From assembly GCF_014764505.1 (NCBI RefSeq), contig NZ_JACXWX010000013.1:1-64000 (forward strand): a DNA stretch of 64,000 nucleotides. The letters are read 5' to 3'. The notes below the pieces were generated by a model. It ran no database searches, was not told the origin of the DNA, and saw only the letters and a list, made by a program, of their open reading frames with translations. Position 1 is the stretch's first letter, and every line of letters starts with the position of its first letter. The translations under genes and the position numbers were made by a program. Source of the stretch: Phormidium tenue FACHB-886. GTDB taxonomy: Bacteria; Cyanobacteriota; Cyanobacteriia; Elainellales; Elainellaceae. This document shows positions 25,010-35,472 of the stretch, in pieces.

Positions 25010-25493
25010 GGTTGGCTCCTCCTTCCAGACCAGCAGTTTGAGGTTGTAGCCTCTGCTGTTGCAACGTCCTACGCTAGGAACAACGCAGCGCAATAGCAGA
25101 TCCAACTCAAGCGCAGGGAGCTGGAAGTTCGAATAAAGGACAGGTGAAGTTAATATACGTAACTCTGTTTATACTGTCCTTCGTGCAGAGTAATTTCTAA
25201 CCGGAAACCTACTAACCGCTTTCCAAATCCTTTACAAATCTTTCTTTAAATCTTCACAAAGCTGGCTCAGTGCTAGTCAGGCTATCTAGTGCCACTTTGC
25301 CAAAGTTTAGCGATCGCCCGATAGTCAATCCACTTGTAGACTAGCTTGGCCGCTGTAAATTCGATCACTGCAGCATCAGTATGCAGAGAGTAAAGGAGGA
25401 AAAGCAGGAATAGCGATCGCTGTTGATCATGTTCGAGAACGATCTGACTCGCTACTCTAAAAATAGAACAGCACTCTTTCCCGTATCTTTCTC
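25010..25493. other. Divergent intergenic region
   Basis: Between the glycosyltransferase (minus) and the selD fusion (plus). It probably carries both promoters. I see AT-rich stretches near 25150-25260 but no gene, strong hairpin or known regulatory RNA. Confidence 0.5.
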
Positions 25494-27764
25494 ATGCATC
25501 TCCCAAAACCCATTGCCCAAGATCTTGTCTTTATTGGGGGTGGTCATAGCCATGCGATCGCACTCAGAAAATGGGGGATGAACCCGATTCCGGGGGTAAA
25601 GCTGACGCTGATTACAGCTGTGTCGCATACGCCCTATTCAGGAATGCTGCCCGGATATGTAGCAGGGCTGTATGACTTTGAGGATTGCCATATTGATTTA
25701 CGTCCGCTGGCGCAGTTTGCTCAAGCGCGCATGATTCAAGATCAGGCGGTGGGGCTAGACCTGAACCAGAATCGAGTCCTGCTGGCAAATCGTCCGCCGA
25801 TCGCCTTTGATCTGCTATCGATCGACATTGGCAGTACACCCGCTGTAGTCACTGTCCCTGGCGCAAAAGAACATGCCATTCCTGTGAAGCCGATCTCGCA
25901 GTTTCTACACTACTGGGATCAGCTCCTAGAAATGATTTCCCATAGCCCAGAGCAGCCAATTTGCTTAGCAATCGTTGGTGGCGGGGCAGGCGGGGTGGAA
26001 CTGGCAATGGCCGTGCAGGGACGGCTACAGCGGCTCTATGAAGCAGTGCAGCAGTCCGCTAATCTGGAGGTGCATTTGTTTCATCGAGGCGATCGGCTTT
26101 TGCCCGAACGCAGTGAATGGGTTAGCCAGCGGGCAGAGCAAGTTCTGCGCGATCGGGGAGTGCAGATCCATCTGGGAGAGAGCGTGTCGGCAATTGAAGC
26201 TGTCGCCGACCAGAAGGTGATTCACTGCAGCTCTGGATTACAAGTGGCTTGCGAGCGCGTGTTTTGGGTGACACGGGCAGCCGCCGCCCCCTGGCTGCAG
26301 GAATCAGGCTTGGCGACAGATGAGGATGGATTCATGCGGGTAGGCGATACGCTGCAGTCAGTGTCGCATCCGCAAGTCTTTGGGGCAGGAGATGTGGCAG
26401 CAATGGTGAACTATCCACGTCCGAAAGCGGGTGTGTTTGCGGTCCGGCAGGGCAAGCCATTGTTCGACAACCTCAGGCGAGTGCTGCGTGGGAAAGCCCC
26501 ACAGCCATTTGCACCGCAGAGGGAGTATCTAATTTTGCTAGGCACAGGGGATGGACAAGCGATCGCCTCACGGGGCGGGTTGGGATTTGGTCCAAGTTCC
26601 TTGATTTGGCAGTGGAAAGACCGGATCGATCGGCAGTTCATGCAGAAGTTTACACAGCTCAAACCCATGTCTGAGCGCAAGGAATCTAGCAAGAAAGACG
26701 AAAAGCTTGGCGAAGCTGCAGAACCCGCGATGCACTGTGCAGGCTGTGGCTCTAAAGTGGGCAGTTCTGTATTGGAGCGAGCCTTGAGCCAGCTGCAAGC
26801 TCAAACTGACTGGGGCGATCGTCCAGATATCTTAATTGGGCTGCATGCGCCCGATGATGCAGCAGTGATTCGCATTCCCGCAGGACAGGTAATGGTGCAG
26901 ACGATCGACTATTTCCGTGCCTTGATAGATGACCCCTTTCTGTTTGGGCAAATTTGCGCCAATCACTGCCTCAGCGATCTCTTTGCCATGGGAGCCACTC
27001 CCCAAAGCGGACTGGCGATTGTGACGCTGCCCTATGCCACCGCCCCCAAGCAGACCGAAATGCTGTATCAACTGCTAGCAGGTGCAACCCAGGTACTACA
27101 GGCTGCCAACGCACCGCTAATCGGCGGGCACACCACCCAAGGCACAGAACTGGCGCTAGGGCTCACCTGCAACGGAATTGCTTTGCCCGAACAGCTCTGG
27201 CGCAAGAGTGACCTAAAGCCAGGACAAGCGCTAATTTTGACGAAAGCGCTGGGAACGGGAACCCTGTTTGCGGCAGATATGCAGCTCAAAGCCAAAGGAC
27301 AGTGGATTGATGCGGCGATCGCCTCAATGCTGCTCTCCAACCAAACAGCAGCAGCTTGCCTACGCAACCATGAGGTAACTGCCTGCACCGATGTTACAGG
27401 CTTTGGACTGCTAGGGCATCTCTTAGAACTGGTGCAAGCCTCTTTAGTAGCAGTGGAGCTAGATTTAAACGCTGTGCCCATTCTCCCAGGAGCCAAAGAA
27501 ACGATACAGCAGGGCATCCTCAGCTCTCTCCATCCCCAGAATTTCAAAGCCTCCCGCTGGATCGAGAACTTCAGCGAAATTGCCGATCGTCCTCTGTTGC
27601 CGCTCTTATTTGATCCACAGACGAGCGGGGGACTGTTGGCATCCGTGCCGAGCGATCGTGCCCAAGATTGCCTCAGCGCTTTGAGAAATGCAGGCTACGA
27701 AAACAGCAGCCTGATCGGGTTAGTCCTGCCGTTGGGCGATCAGTTGCCAATTACGATTCGGTAG
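25494..27764 (+). CDS. selD: Fusion of NADH dehydrogenase-like oxidoreductase and selenide, water dikinase
   Basis: 756 residues in two enzymes. Residues 1 to about 375 are an FAD/NAD(P)-binding oxidoreductase of the NDH-2 type: FIGGGHSHAIALRKWG at 13-28, AIVGGGAGGVELAMAVQG near 160, and FGAGDVAAMVNYPRPKAGVF near 297. From about 410 comes SelD, which makes selenophosphate from selenide and ATP. Its catalytic Cys and Lys are in CAGCGSKVG near 414-422, followed by IGGHTTQGTELALG and KALGTGTLFAADM. This fusion is widespread in cyanobacteria. The redox half may supply or guard selenide; selenophosphate would then serve 2-selenouridine in tRNA or other uses. Confidence 0.93.
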   Translation: MHLPKPIAQDLVFIGGGHSHAIALRKWGMNPIPGVKLTLITAVSHTPYSGMLPGYVAGLYDFEDCHIDLRPLAQFAQARMIQDQAVGLDLNQNRVLLANRPPIAFDLLSIDIGSTPAVVTVPGAKEHAIPVKPISQFLHYWDQLLEMISHSPEQPICLAIVGGGAGGVELAMAVQGRLQRLYEAVQQSANLEVHLFHRGDRLLPERSEWVSQRAEQVLRDRGVQIHLGESVSAIEAVADQKVIHCSSGLQVACERVFWVTRAAAAPWLQESGLATDEDGFMRVGDTLQSVSHPQVFGAGDVAAMVNYPRPKAGVFAVRQGKPLFDNLRRVLRGKAPQPFAPQREYLILLGTGDGQAIASRGGLGFGPSSLIWQWKDRIDRQFMQKFTQLKPMSERKESSKKDEKLGEAAEPAMHCAGCGSKVGSSVLERALSQLQAQTDWGDRPDILIGLHAPDDAAVIRIPAGQVMVQTIDYFRALIDDPFLFGQICANHCLSDLFAMGATPQSGLAIVTLPYATAPKQTEMLYQLLAGATQVLQAANAPLIGGHTTQGTELALGLTCNGIALPEQLWRKSDLKPGQALILTKALGTGTLFAADMQLKAKGQWIDAAIASMLLSNQTAAACLRNHEVTACTDVTGFGLLGHLLELVQASLVAVELDLNAVPILPGAKETIQQGILSSLHPQNFKASRWIENFSEIADRPLLPLLFDPQTSGGLLASVPSDRAQDCLSALRNAGYENSSLIGLVLPLGDQLPITIR

Positions 27765-28037
27765 AAGTGAACTTAACCCAAACCGCCCCTAAATTCCCCA
27801 ACTGAAAGGACTTTCGATCCAAATCCTGCTCAAAGTTTCCTAAGTTGGGCGCTTTAGGAAGGAACGCCAAGCTTCCTATGCGGGATCGCTCGTGATCGCA
27901 ATTGCCTCATTCTGCTAGCGCCTGAGTACCCCTGCATCCTAGCAAGATCACAAATTGACAACCCACCGAAATACCACAGCCCGCATAAATCCATCTGCCT
28001 CCCAACCCAACGCTATCCACCATCACCCTCATCTGGA

Positions 28038-28148
28038 GGGGGTGTCGGGGGACGCAGCCGTCCCCTGACAGGGGGTGTGGGGGTCTCCCCCACGGCTCGG
28101 CATCCCAACCCAAACCCAAAAATCCACCCCAAAAAACACAACCCAAAC
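28038..28148. repeat. G-rich REP-like double hairpin and A/C tract
   Basis: Two consecutive units begin GGGGGTGT (28038 and 28071), each followed by a hairpin: GGGGAC...GTCCCC (28048-28065) and GTGGGGG-TCT-CCCCCAC (28077-28093). A 45-bp stretch made almost only of A and C follows (about 28103-28148). It lies between convergent genes. This looks like a dispersed REP-type repeat; it could also help end transcription. Nothing else is visible in 27765-28151. Confidence 0.65.
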
Positions 28149-28151
28149 CCA

Positions 28152-28904
28152 TCAAACCTTACCAAATCGCCGATCACGCTGTTGATAATTACTCAACGCC
28201 TGATGAAATGCCCGACGATCGAAATCCGGCCACAGCGTATTCGTCACATACAGCTCCGCATAAGCAACTTGCCACAGCAAAAAATTACTAATCCGCATCT
28301 CACCACTTGTGCGAATCAACAAATCCGGGTCACAAATCCCCGTCGTATACAAATGCTGCTCAAAAATTGCCTCATCGATCTGCTCCGGCTGAATCAACCC
28401 CTGCTGCACCTGTTGAGCAATCGATCGACAAGCCTGAATAATCTCCTGCCGCCCCCCATAGTTCGTCGCAACCGTAAACGAAATCCCCTTATTATGACGA
28501 GTCTCCGCCATCGATCGCTCAATCTCACCCTGCAACGACTTAGGCAGCGCATTCAAATTCCCCACAAAGCGGATGCAAACATCCTCCTGCATCATCTCCC
28601 GCAGCTCCTGCCGCAGCACCCGCTCAAACAGCGTCATCAAAAACCCCACTTCCTCCAACGGACGCCCCCAGTTCTCGGTCGAGAAAGCATACGCCGTCAG
28701 TGCCCCAACTCCCCAATCCTTACAGCAACGCAAAATATCTTTCAGCGCATCCACACCCCGCTGGTGCCCAATAATACGCGGCAAGCCTTGACGCTTAGCC
28801 CAACGACCATTGCCATCCATAATGACAGCCACATGCCTGGGTAAGCGATCGCGTTCCAAGTCAGCGGGTAACTCCCTAAGCAGAACGGATGAATTTGCGG
28901 TCAT
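28152..28904 (-). CDS. uppS: Isoprenyl transferase (undecaprenyl diphosphate synthase)
   Basis: 250 residues of the cis-prenyltransferase family, which builds the C55 lipid carrier for peptidoglycan and polysaccharides from FPP and IPP. All signature regions are present: [17 protein letters not shown] (catalytic Asp), [26 protein letters not shown], and [19 protein letters not shown] with VTNTLWPDF. Its start overlaps the cdaA stop by 4 bp, so the two are translationally coupled and form an operon with lysA upstream. Confidence 0.96.
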   Translation of the reverse strand: MTANSSVLLRELPADLERDRLPRHVAVIMDGNGRWAKRQGLPRIIGHQRGVDALKDILRCCKDWGVGALTAYAFSTENWGRPLEEVGFLMTLFERVLRQELREMMQEDVCIRFVGNLNALPKSLQGEIERSMAETRHNKGISFTVATNYGGRQEIIQACRSIAQQVQQGLIQPEQIDEAIFEQHLYTTGICDPDLLIRTSGEMRISNFLLWQVAYAELYVTNTLWPDFDRRAFHQALSNYQQRDRRFGKV

Positions 28905-29818
28905 TTTTTCTCCCGTGAAGCCGATGATTTTGAGCGAAAGGGGCGTAGGGCTTTCAATCTACTACTGAGCTGCCGCCCCAGATTTCGGAGGGGTGCAACA
29001 GGTTCCCGATCGCCCGACTGCGCGAACCGCTCACGAAGCAACTCCCTCAGTTTACTGCTGGTCAGGGGACGATTTAAGGTTCCCCGCTCTGCCAGCGAAA
29101 TCGATCCGGTTTCTTCAGAAACCACAATGCACAAACAGTTCTCAATTCGTTCAGTAATTCCCATAGCAGCCCGATGGCGCGTCCCCAACTGCCGCGAAGC
29201 AGTCCGCTCCGACAGCGGCAAAATCACCCCTGCTGCTACCACCCTCGCCCCTCGAATAAAAACCGCCCCATCGTGCAGCAGCGTCGAAGTCTGGAAGATC
29301 GTCTGCAAGAGTTCCTTTGAGACTTCTGCATTCAGACGCACCCCCGGTACTGAAAAATCGCGCAGCTCATCGATCGGGCGATCGGTCTCCAGAATTAGCA
29401 GAGCGCCAGTCCGATTCTGCGACAGCTCTTTGACCGCATCAACGATCTCATCCGTCACACTATCCGGCTTCGGAATCGACTCCGAAGCCGGACGGATTAG
29501 CTGCATAATTTCCCCTCGCCCTAACTGTTCCAGCAATCGCCGAAACTCAGACTGCAAAATCAGCGCCATCGCCACAGCAGAGCCGATCACCAACTTTTCC
29601 AACACAAAGCTAAGCAGGCGCAGCTGCAAAGCACTGCCAAATGCTGCTAGCAGCATCAGAATAATTAAGCCCCGCACCATCCACAGCGTCCGCCGTTCCC
29701 CAATAATCACTAAAATCATGTAGGTCAACAGCAACACCAATCCAACGTCGATGGCTTGCCATAGCAAAGACCACGTCCAGCCAAGGTTTGTCAGCCACTG
29801 ATTCAACAGAGATCCCAT
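28901..29818 (-). CDS. cdaA: Diadenylate cyclase (c-di-AMP synthase)
   Basis: 305 residues. Three N-terminal transmembrane helices (about 15-90) precede the DAC domain. The signature [14 protein letters not shown] links them, and the catalytic motifs HDGAVFI (DGA) and [10 protein letters not shown] (RHR) are intact. The enzyme condenses two ATP into c-di-AMP, which in cyanobacteria has been linked to potassium, osmotic and day-night control. ATG 29818 (MGSLLNQW) is preferred to the frame opening at 29872. It sits between lysA and uppS, both cell-wall precursor genes, in one probable operon. The C-terminal 30 residues are basic and unconserved in character. Confidence 0.94.
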   Translation of the reverse strand: MGSLLNQWLTNLGWTWSLLWQAIDVGLVLLLTYMILVIIGERRTLWMVRGLIILMLLAAFGSALQLRLLSFVLEKLVIGSAVAMALILQSEFRRLLEQLGRGEIMQLIRPASESIPKPDSVTDEIVDAVKELSQNRTGALLILETDRPIDELRDFSVPGVRLNAEVSKELLQTIFQTSTLLHDGAVFIRGARVVAAGVILPLSERTASRQLGTRHRAAMGITERIENCLCIVVSEETGSISLAERGTLNRPLTSSKLRELLRERFAQSGDREPVAPLRNLGRQLSSRLKALRPFRSKSSASREKK

Positions 29819-29875
29819 CGGATTGATTTGGAATGACAGAAGGGAGGATAAAGATTGCTCGGCACCGAGCAATCT

Positions 29876-31270
29876 TTATCCATGTGGTATGAGACGATCG
29901 GGCAGACGATCCTGTCGGGTTAAATCCTGGTATGTTTCGCGCTGCAAGATAATGCTGGCTTCACCCTGATAAACCAATACAGCAGCGGGGCGAGTGAGGC
30001 GATTGTAGTTAGATGCCATACTGTAGTTATATGCACCCGTTGCCATTACCACCAGGATATCTCCTGACGAAGTGGGCGGAAGTTGAGCATTTTTAATGAC
30101 AATATCGCCCGATTCGCAATGTTTGCCTGCAACTGTTACTGTTTCTGTGGCTGCTGCCGACATGCGATTAGCGATCGCCGCTCGACAAACCGACTGGTAG
30201 GTAATCGGACGAGGATTATCAGACATGCCCCCATCCACTGTGACATAAGTCCGAACATTGGGCACGGTTTTTTGGCTGCCCATCGTGTAGGCAGTGACAC
30301 AGGCAGAGCCAATCAGCGATCGTCCTGGCTCAGCAATCAGCTTTGGAAAAGGAATTTTTTGGTTCTCACAGGCTTGCACAATGCCTTCGCAAACCGTCTT
30401 CACCCAGGCATCAATGCTTGGCGGATCATCGGCTTCATTGTAGCGAATCCCCAAGCCACCGCCGACATCTAGCTCCTTCACAGGTAAGCCACACTCTGCA
30501 GCTTTGATGAACCACTGCACCAAAATTTCGCCTAGATCGTGATGCGGCTCCAGCTCAAAAATTTGAGAGCCGATGTGAGCATGTAAGCCAATGCACTCCA
30601 GCGCAGGCTGCTTGCCAATGAAGGCATACACCCGTTCAACCTGCTCCAGGTCAAATCCAAACTTGCTGTCCAAACCGCCTGTACGGATATAGTCGTGCGT
30701 ATGGCAGTCAAGCCCCGGTGTTAGCCGCAGCATGATTCGCGTTGGCGCTTCACTAGATGCCAGCGAAGCTAATGTCTCTAGCTCATACCAGTTATCAACC
30801 ACGATCGTGCAGCCTTTGTCGATCGCCATTTGCAGCTCAGCAACAGACTTGTTGTTGCCGTGGAAATAGATGACAGCAGGATTCATTCCAGCAGAAAGCG
30901 CTGTATACAGCTCACCGCCGGATACTACATCAATTCCCAAACCTTCGCTAGCGACAATCGCGCAGATTGCCGCGCAATTCCAGGCTTTAGAAGCATAAAT
31001 CACCAGCGATTCACCTGGATAATATTGCTTGAATGCACCGCGATACTGGCGGCAAGCAGTTCGCAACGTTTCCTCATCCAAAATATAAAGCGGTGAGCCA
31101 AATTGAGCGACTAGGGCCGGTACATCACAGCCGCCAATCTCCAAATGGTCTTGGCTGTTCACGGTTGCCGTTAGCGGCAGCAGAAATTGATTAGGCGAAG
31201 GATCACTCGCGGGAGCGGGGAGATACTGGCGACCTGAGTTCACCACCTCCAAAGCAGGAGTCGATACCAT
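29876..31270 (-). CDS. lysA: Diaminopimelate decarboxylase
   Basis: 464 residues of a fold III PLP enzyme that converts meso-diaminopimelate to lysine. The PLP lysine is in VIYASKAWNCAAI near 97-109. Other motifs are LHAHIGSQIFELEPH, DVGGGLGIRYNE, AEPGRSLIGSACV and the GAYNYSMASNYN end. ATG 31270 (MVSTPALEVV) is taken as start; the frame is open to 31414, so a longer N-terminus is possible. It is first in the probable operon lysA-cdaA-uppS, with 57 bp before cdaA. Confidence 0.95.
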   Translation of the reverse strand: MVSTPALEVVNSGRQYLPAPASDPSPNQFLLPLTATVNSQDHLEIGGCDVPALVAQFGSPLYILDEETLRTACRQYRGAFKQYYPGESLVIYASKAWNCAAICAIVASEGLGIDVVSGGELYTALSAGMNPAVIYFHGNNKSVAELQMAIDKGCTIVVDNWYELETLASLASSEAPTRIMLRLTPGLDCHTHDYIRTGGLDSKFGFDLEQVERVYAFIGKQPALECIGLHAHIGSQIFELEPHHDLGEILVQWFIKAAECGLPVKELDVGGGLGIRYNEADDPPSIDAWVKTVCEGIVQACENQKIPFPKLIAEPGRSLIGSACVTAYTMGSQKTVPNVRTYVTVDGGMSDNPRPITYQSVCRAAIANRMSAAATETVTVAGKHCESGDIVIKNAQLPPTSSGDILVVMATGAYNYSMASNYNRLTRPAAVLVYQGEASIILQRETYQDLTRQDRLPDRLIPHG

Positions 31271-31465
31271 TAGAATTAACTGTCCTTTTCTGTCAGCTTT
31301 CCCAAGCGTTACTCTAGCGCTTCTGTTGATTTCTGTCGTGGTGACTCCACGGTCAAAATCTGAGTTTAAAGGCGATGCAAGCACAATTGCGCTTGCTCGG
31401 TAAGCACATATCACTAGTGTACAATTGAGGGCTGTCTATACTTACATGGATTCTCTAAGGCTTCT

Positions 31466-32005
31466 GTGAATTTTCTGACGATCGCCCCATTAGTTGAAGC
31501 TTTGCTGCCCGAAGCCGTTGCGCTTGATCAGCGTTGTCTGGGCGGGCTGTGGACAGAGGATGGCTACCGCCGAGAAATTGACAGCCCTAATAGCGATCTC
31601 CTGATGGCGCAGACTAAAGCAGAGCAAACACAGGTGATTGGGCTCGGCTGCCTCTGGTCAATTTTGGAAGAAGCGCATATCACCATTTTGGCAATTGATC
31701 CTAGATATCAGCGGCAGGGTTTGGGGCAAGCACTGCTGCTGGCACTACTGGAGTCTGCCTGGAAACGCGGCTTAGAGTGGGCAACCCTGGAAGTACGAGC
31801 TTCAAATCAAGCGGCGATCGCGCTCTATCAACGATTTGATTTTCAAGAAGTGGGTAGACGGCGCAAGTACTATGACAACAGTGAAGACGCGCTGATACTG
31901 TGGCGCAAAGGGTTACAGCATCCCGAGTTTTTGCAGCGGCTCCAGCAGTGGCGATCGGAAGTGGAGCAGCGATTAGAGCGATCGGGCTGGCAATGGAGTG
32001 ATTGA
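31466..32005 (+). CDS. rimI: Ribosomal-protein-alanine N-acetyltransferase
   Basis: 179 residues of the GNAT fold. The acetyl-CoA loop is IDPRYQRQGLGQALLLALL near 76-94, followed by ATLEVRASNQAAIALYQRFDF near 108 and FQEVGRRRKYYDNSEDALIL, the arrangement of RimI, which acetylates the N-terminus of ribosomal protein bS18. It starts at GTG 31466. A divergent promoter region is shared with lysA. A second GNAT gene follows 64 bp later. Confidence 0.85.
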   Translation: MNFLTIAPLVEALLPEAVALDQRCLGGLWTEDGYRREIDSPNSDLLMAQTKAEQTQVIGLGCLWSILEEAHITILAIDPRYQRQGLGQALLLALLESAWKRGLEWATLEVRASNQAAIALYQRFDFQEVGRRRKYYDNSEDALILWRKGLQHPEFLQRLQQWRSEVEQRLERSGWQWSD

Positions 32006-32069
32006 GCTGAAAACTGAGCTTAAAGAAGCTGAGCTTAAAGAATAAGTGCTTAAGAATAACCAGCAAGCC

Positions 32070-32558
32070 ATGAGTAATATCATTATTCGCGGACTAGAAC
32101 AAGATGACTGGCAGCAAATCGCCTTAATCTCGTCGCTGCCTCAATCACAGCGGCAAACCCTACGACTCCCCTACCAATCGCTAGATTTCTACAGACGACG
32201 CGTCGAGAGACAAGTTGAGCAAGGGCGAACTGTTGTAGCGATCGCGGATGAAAACTTGGTCGGCGTAGCTAGTCTGTCTGTTGGTTCTGGTCGCTGTGCT
32301 CATGCAGCAGGACTTGGCATCAATGTCCATGACGATTATCACGGGCGTGGAATTGGCTCGGCGCTGATGGTGGCGCTGCTAAATCTAGCAGACAACTGGC
32401 TGAACCTGACGAGACTGGAGCTTGACGTCTACTGCGATAACGACAGAGCGATCGCCCTCTACAAAAAATTCGGCTTCGAGATCGAAGGCACAAAACGCAA
32501 GTTTGCCTTTCGAGATGGAGAATTTGTCGATGCCTACGGGATGGCAAGAATTCGCTGA
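32070..32558 (+). CDS. GNAT family N-acetyltransferase
   Basis: 162 residues. The fold is clear from the acetyl-CoA loop INVHDDYHGRGIGSALMVAL near 80-99 and LELDVYCDNDRAIALYKKFGFEIEG near 115. The C-terminal KRKFAFRDGEFVDAYGMARI places it with PhnO/YhhY-like acetyltransferases. The substrate is unknown. ATG 32070 is preferred to GTG 32046. It follows rimI by 64 bp and may be co-transcribed, but sequence similarity between the two is limited to the fold. Confidence 0.85.
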   Translation: MSNIIIRGLEQDDWQQIALISSLPQSQRQTLRLPYQSLDFYRRRVERQVEQGRTVVAIADENLVGVASLSVGSGRCAHAAGLGINVHDDYHGRGIGSALMVALLNLADNWLNLTRLELDVYCDNDRAIALYKKFGFEIEGTKRKFAFRDGEFVDAYGMARIR

Positions 32559-32940
32559 TGCTCAGCACAAAAGATCCTTAGCACTAATTAGCTCAAGATA
32601 GCCAAACCAGCCTTAAATCACCTCAAACCACCTTAGAGCATAGGTTTTAGCCCTTACGGAGCCTTTGTCAGCTACGAATATTACATTTTCGAAACAAATT
32701 CTTGACACAACCCCTTATTTCCCGTAAGAATTTTCGGTTGGGAGTTAAAAGTTTCTTCACGTAAGACAACGTGTACGCTCCTGAGTAGCACCCCAGCACT
32801 TCCACACGCCGATCCCCGTCCTTCAGAAATTCGGCAAGCCTTCGGTAATTACCACCTTAATCTCACTGTTAGGAGCTAGCAGTTGGGCGATTTTGCTGTG
32901 CTAAAATCAGCATACGGTTCGCCAGGTGGTAAGGAACGCC
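32559..32940 (+). promoter_or_regulatory. clpC upstream region with candidate promoter
   Basis: A candidate sigma-70 type promoter: TTGACA at 32702-32707, a 17-bp spacer, and TAAGAA at 32725-32730 (weak -10). That leaves a leader of about 200 nt before clpC. No CtsR/HrcA-like operator was recognised. Confidence 0.4.
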
Positions 32941-35412
32941 ATGTTTGAACGCTTCACAGAAAAAGCCATTAAGGTGATTATGCTTGCTCAGGAGGAGGCA
33001 CGTCGTCTTGGGCACAACTTTGTGGGAACAGAGCAGATCCTCCTGGGTCTGATTGGAGAAGGGACCGGCGTCGCCGCCAAAGTACTGAAATCAATGGGTG
33101 TCAATCTCAAAGATGCCCGGATTGAAGTTGAAAAGATCATCGGTCGGGGATCTGGCTTTGTTGCCGTTGAGATTCCCTTTACGCCTCGTGCCAAGCGAGT
33201 TTTAGAACTCTCCCTAGAGGAAGCTCGCCAGCTTGGGCACAACTACATTGGAACGGAACATTTGCTGCTTGGCTTGATCCGGGAAGGTGAAGGGGTTGCT
33301 GCAAGGGTGCTGGAAAACTTGGGTGTTGACCTGTCTAAGGTGCGGACTCAGGTAATTCGGATGCTGGGCGAAACGGCTGAGGTCTCGGCAGGCGGTAGCC
33401 AGGGACGCACTAAAACCCCAACGCTGGATGAGTTCGGCTCCAATCTGACACAAATGGCAGCCGAAGGCAAGCTTGATCCCGTTGTAGGTCGTCAAAAGGA
33501 AATCGAGCGAGTTATCCAAATTTTGGGCCGCCGTACCAAGAACAACCCTGTTCTGATCGGTGAGCCTGGAGTAGGTAAAACAGCAATCGCAGAAGGACTT
33601 GCTCAGCGCATTTCCAACAACGATATTCCCGATATCCTCGAAGATAAACGTGTCGTTACATTAGATATTGGTCTGCTGGTTGCCGGCACCAAGTACCGAG
33701 GTGAGTTTGAAGAACGCCTCAAGAAAATCATGGATGAAATCCGCCAAGCCGGAAATGTCATCCTGGTGATTGACGAGGTGCATACGCTGATTGGTGCGGG
33801 TGCAGCGGAAGGTGCAATTGATGCAGCGAATATCCTTAAGCCAGCTCTGGCAAGGGGAGAACTCCAGTGCATCGGCGCAACGACGTTGGATGAATACCGC
33901 AAGCACATCGAACGCGATGCTGCCCTAGAGCGCCGCTTTCAGCCTGTGATGGTGGGTGAGCCTTCTGTCACCGAAACGATCGAAATCCTGCACGGTTTGC
34001 GCGATCGCTACGAACAACACCACAAGCTGAAAATTGCCGATGAAGCATTGGAAGCCGCAGCAAAGCTCTCCGATCGCTACATCTCCGACCGTTTCTTGCC
34101 TGACAAGGCGATCGACTTGATTGACGAAGCAGGCTCCCGTGTGCGGCTGATTAACTCTCAGCTGCCGCCTGCTGCTAAAGAACTCGATCGCGAACTGCGG
34201 CAAGTTCTCAAGGACAAAGATGATGCCGTTCGCTCTCAGGACTTTGATCGGGCAGGTGAACTGCGCGATCGAGAAATGGAGATTAAGGCAGAAATTAGGG
34301 CAATCGCTCAGAACAAGAAGACTGAATCCACTGATGGCGGGGATGTCTCACCCGTGGTCAACGAGGAAGACATCGCCCAGATTGTAGCTTCCTGGACAGG
34401 CATTCCGGTCAACAAACTTACGGAATCCGAGTCTGAGAAATTGCTGCATATGGAAGATACCCTGCACCAGCGCATGGTGGGTCAGGAAGAGGCGGTTAGG
34501 GCAATCTCCCGGGCGATTCGTCGCGCTCGTGTGGGACTGAAGAACCCGAACCGTCCGATCGCCAGCTTCATCTTCTCTGGTCCGACTGGGGTAGGTAAAA
34601 CTGAGTTGGCCAAGACCTTGGCTGCTTACTTCTTCGGCTCTGAAGAGGCAATGATTCGCCTCGACATGTCCGAATTTATGGAGCGCCATACTGTTTCTAA
34701 GCTGATTGGTTCGCCTCCGGGCTATGTTGGCTACAACGAGGGCGGTCAGCTCACCGAAGCAGTGCGTCGTCGTCCGTACACCGTTGTACTGTTCGACGAA
34801 ATTGAGAAAGCGCACCCCGATGTGTTCAACATGCTGCTGCAAATCCTGGAAGATGGTCGCCTGACCGATGCCAAGGGTCGCACAGTAGACTTCAAGAACA
34901 CACTGCTGATCATGACCTCAAACATCGGATCAAAGGTGATCGAGAAAGGAGGCGGTGGTTTGGGCTTCGACTTTACCTCAGACAGTGCAGATGAAGCTAA
35001 CTACAATCGGATTCGATCGTTGGTGAACGAGGAACTGAAGCAATACTTCCGTCCAGAGTTCCTCAACCGTCTCGACGAAATCATTGTCTTCCGTCAGCTC
35101 AAGAAGGACGAGATCAAAGAGATCGCCAACATTCTGCTGAAGGAAGTCTTTGGTCGCCTCAGCGAGCAAGGTATCACCTTGGAAGTGACACCCCGCTTTA
35201 TGGAGCGTCTGATTGAGGAAGGCTACAACCCCAGCTACGGTGCACGTCCGCTACGTCGGGCGATTATGCGCCTCTTAGAAGACTCGCTAGCAGAAGAGAT
35301 TCTGTCGGGTCGGATCAAGAATGGCGATGTGGCCGAGGTTGACATCAATGAGGATGGTCAGGTGCAAGTCCGCCAAGGCGAGAAGCGAGAGCTATTGCCA
35401 GCGGTTGAATAG
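32941..35412 (+). CDS. clpC: ATP-dependent Clp protease ATP-binding subunit ClpC
   Basis: 823 residues of the HSP100 AAA+ family, the unfoldase of the ClpCP protease. The order is an N-domain with two repeats ([20 protein letters not shown] and [17 protein letters not shown]), AAA-1 with Walker [17 protein letters not shown] and Walker [16 protein letters not shown], a middle coiled coil with the UVR-like segment [18 protein letters not shown], and AAA-2 with [15 protein letters not shown]. It keeps the loop GGGGLGFDF that docks on ClpP. ATG 32941 is chosen; ATG 32926 adds five unconserved residues. A strong terminator follows. Confidence 0.98.
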   Translation: MFERFTEKAIKVIMLAQEEARRLGHNFVGTEQILLGLIGEGTGVAAKVLKSMGVNLKDARIEVEKIIGRGSGFVAVEIPFTPRAKRVLELSLEEARQLGHNYIGTEHLLLGLIREGEGVAARVLENLGVDLSKVRTQVIRMLGETAEVSAGGSQGRTKTPTLDEFGSNLTQMAAEGKLDPVVGRQKEIERVIQILGRRTKNNPVLIGEPGVGKTAIAEGLAQRISNNDIPDILEDKRVVTLDIGLLVAGTKYRGEFEERLKKIMDEIRQAGNVILVIDEVHTLIGAGAAEGAIDAANILKPALARGELQCIGATTLDEYRKHIERDAALERRFQPVMVGEPSVTETIEILHGLRDRYEQHHKLKIADEALEAAAKLSDRYISDRFLPDKAIDLIDEAGSRVRLINSQLPPAAKELDRELRQVLKDKDDAVRSQDFDRAGELRDREMEIKAEIRAIAQNKKTESTDGGDVSPVVNEEDIAQIVASWTGIPVNKLTESESEKLLHMEDTLHQRMVGQEEAVRAISRAIRRARVGLKNPNRPIASFIFSGPTGVGKTELAKTLAAYFFGSEEAMIRLDMSEFMERHTVSKLIGSPPGYVGYNEGGQLTEAVRRRPYTVVLFDEIEKAHPDVFNMLLQILEDGRLTDAKGRTVDFKNTLLIMTSNIGSKVIEKGGGGLGFDFTSDSADEANYNRIRSLVNEELKQYFRPEFLNRLDEIIVFRQLKKDEIKEIANILLKEVFGRLSEQGITLEVTPRFMERLIEEGYNPSYGARPLRRAIMRLLEDSLAEEILSGRIKNGDVAEVDINEDGQVQVRQGEKRELLPAVE

Positions 35413-35440
35413 GACTAGCAGATATCTAGGTATTTTTTGA

Positions 35441-35472
35441 AAGAGGTGGGCAGTGCCCACCTCTTTTTTTTG
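35441..35472 (+). terminator. Intrinsic terminator of clpC
   Basis: A perfect stem gaggtgggca/tgcccacctc followed by a run of eight T, 29 bp after the clpC stop. It is the clearest intrinsic terminator in the window. Confidence 0.9.

Noticed and set aside
28077-28844. 255-codon frame opposite uppS
   Set aside because: It is the antisense shadow of uppS; the composition (many Thr, Pro, Ile, His, Arg) is typical of reversed coding sequence.
29127-29723. 198-codon frame opposite cdaA
   Set aside because: Shadow of a high-confidence gene, Ser/Arg-rich with no motif.
34348-34842. 164-codon minus-strand frame inside clpC
   Set aside because: Antisense to the conserved AAA-2 domain of clpC; no independent evidence of a gene.
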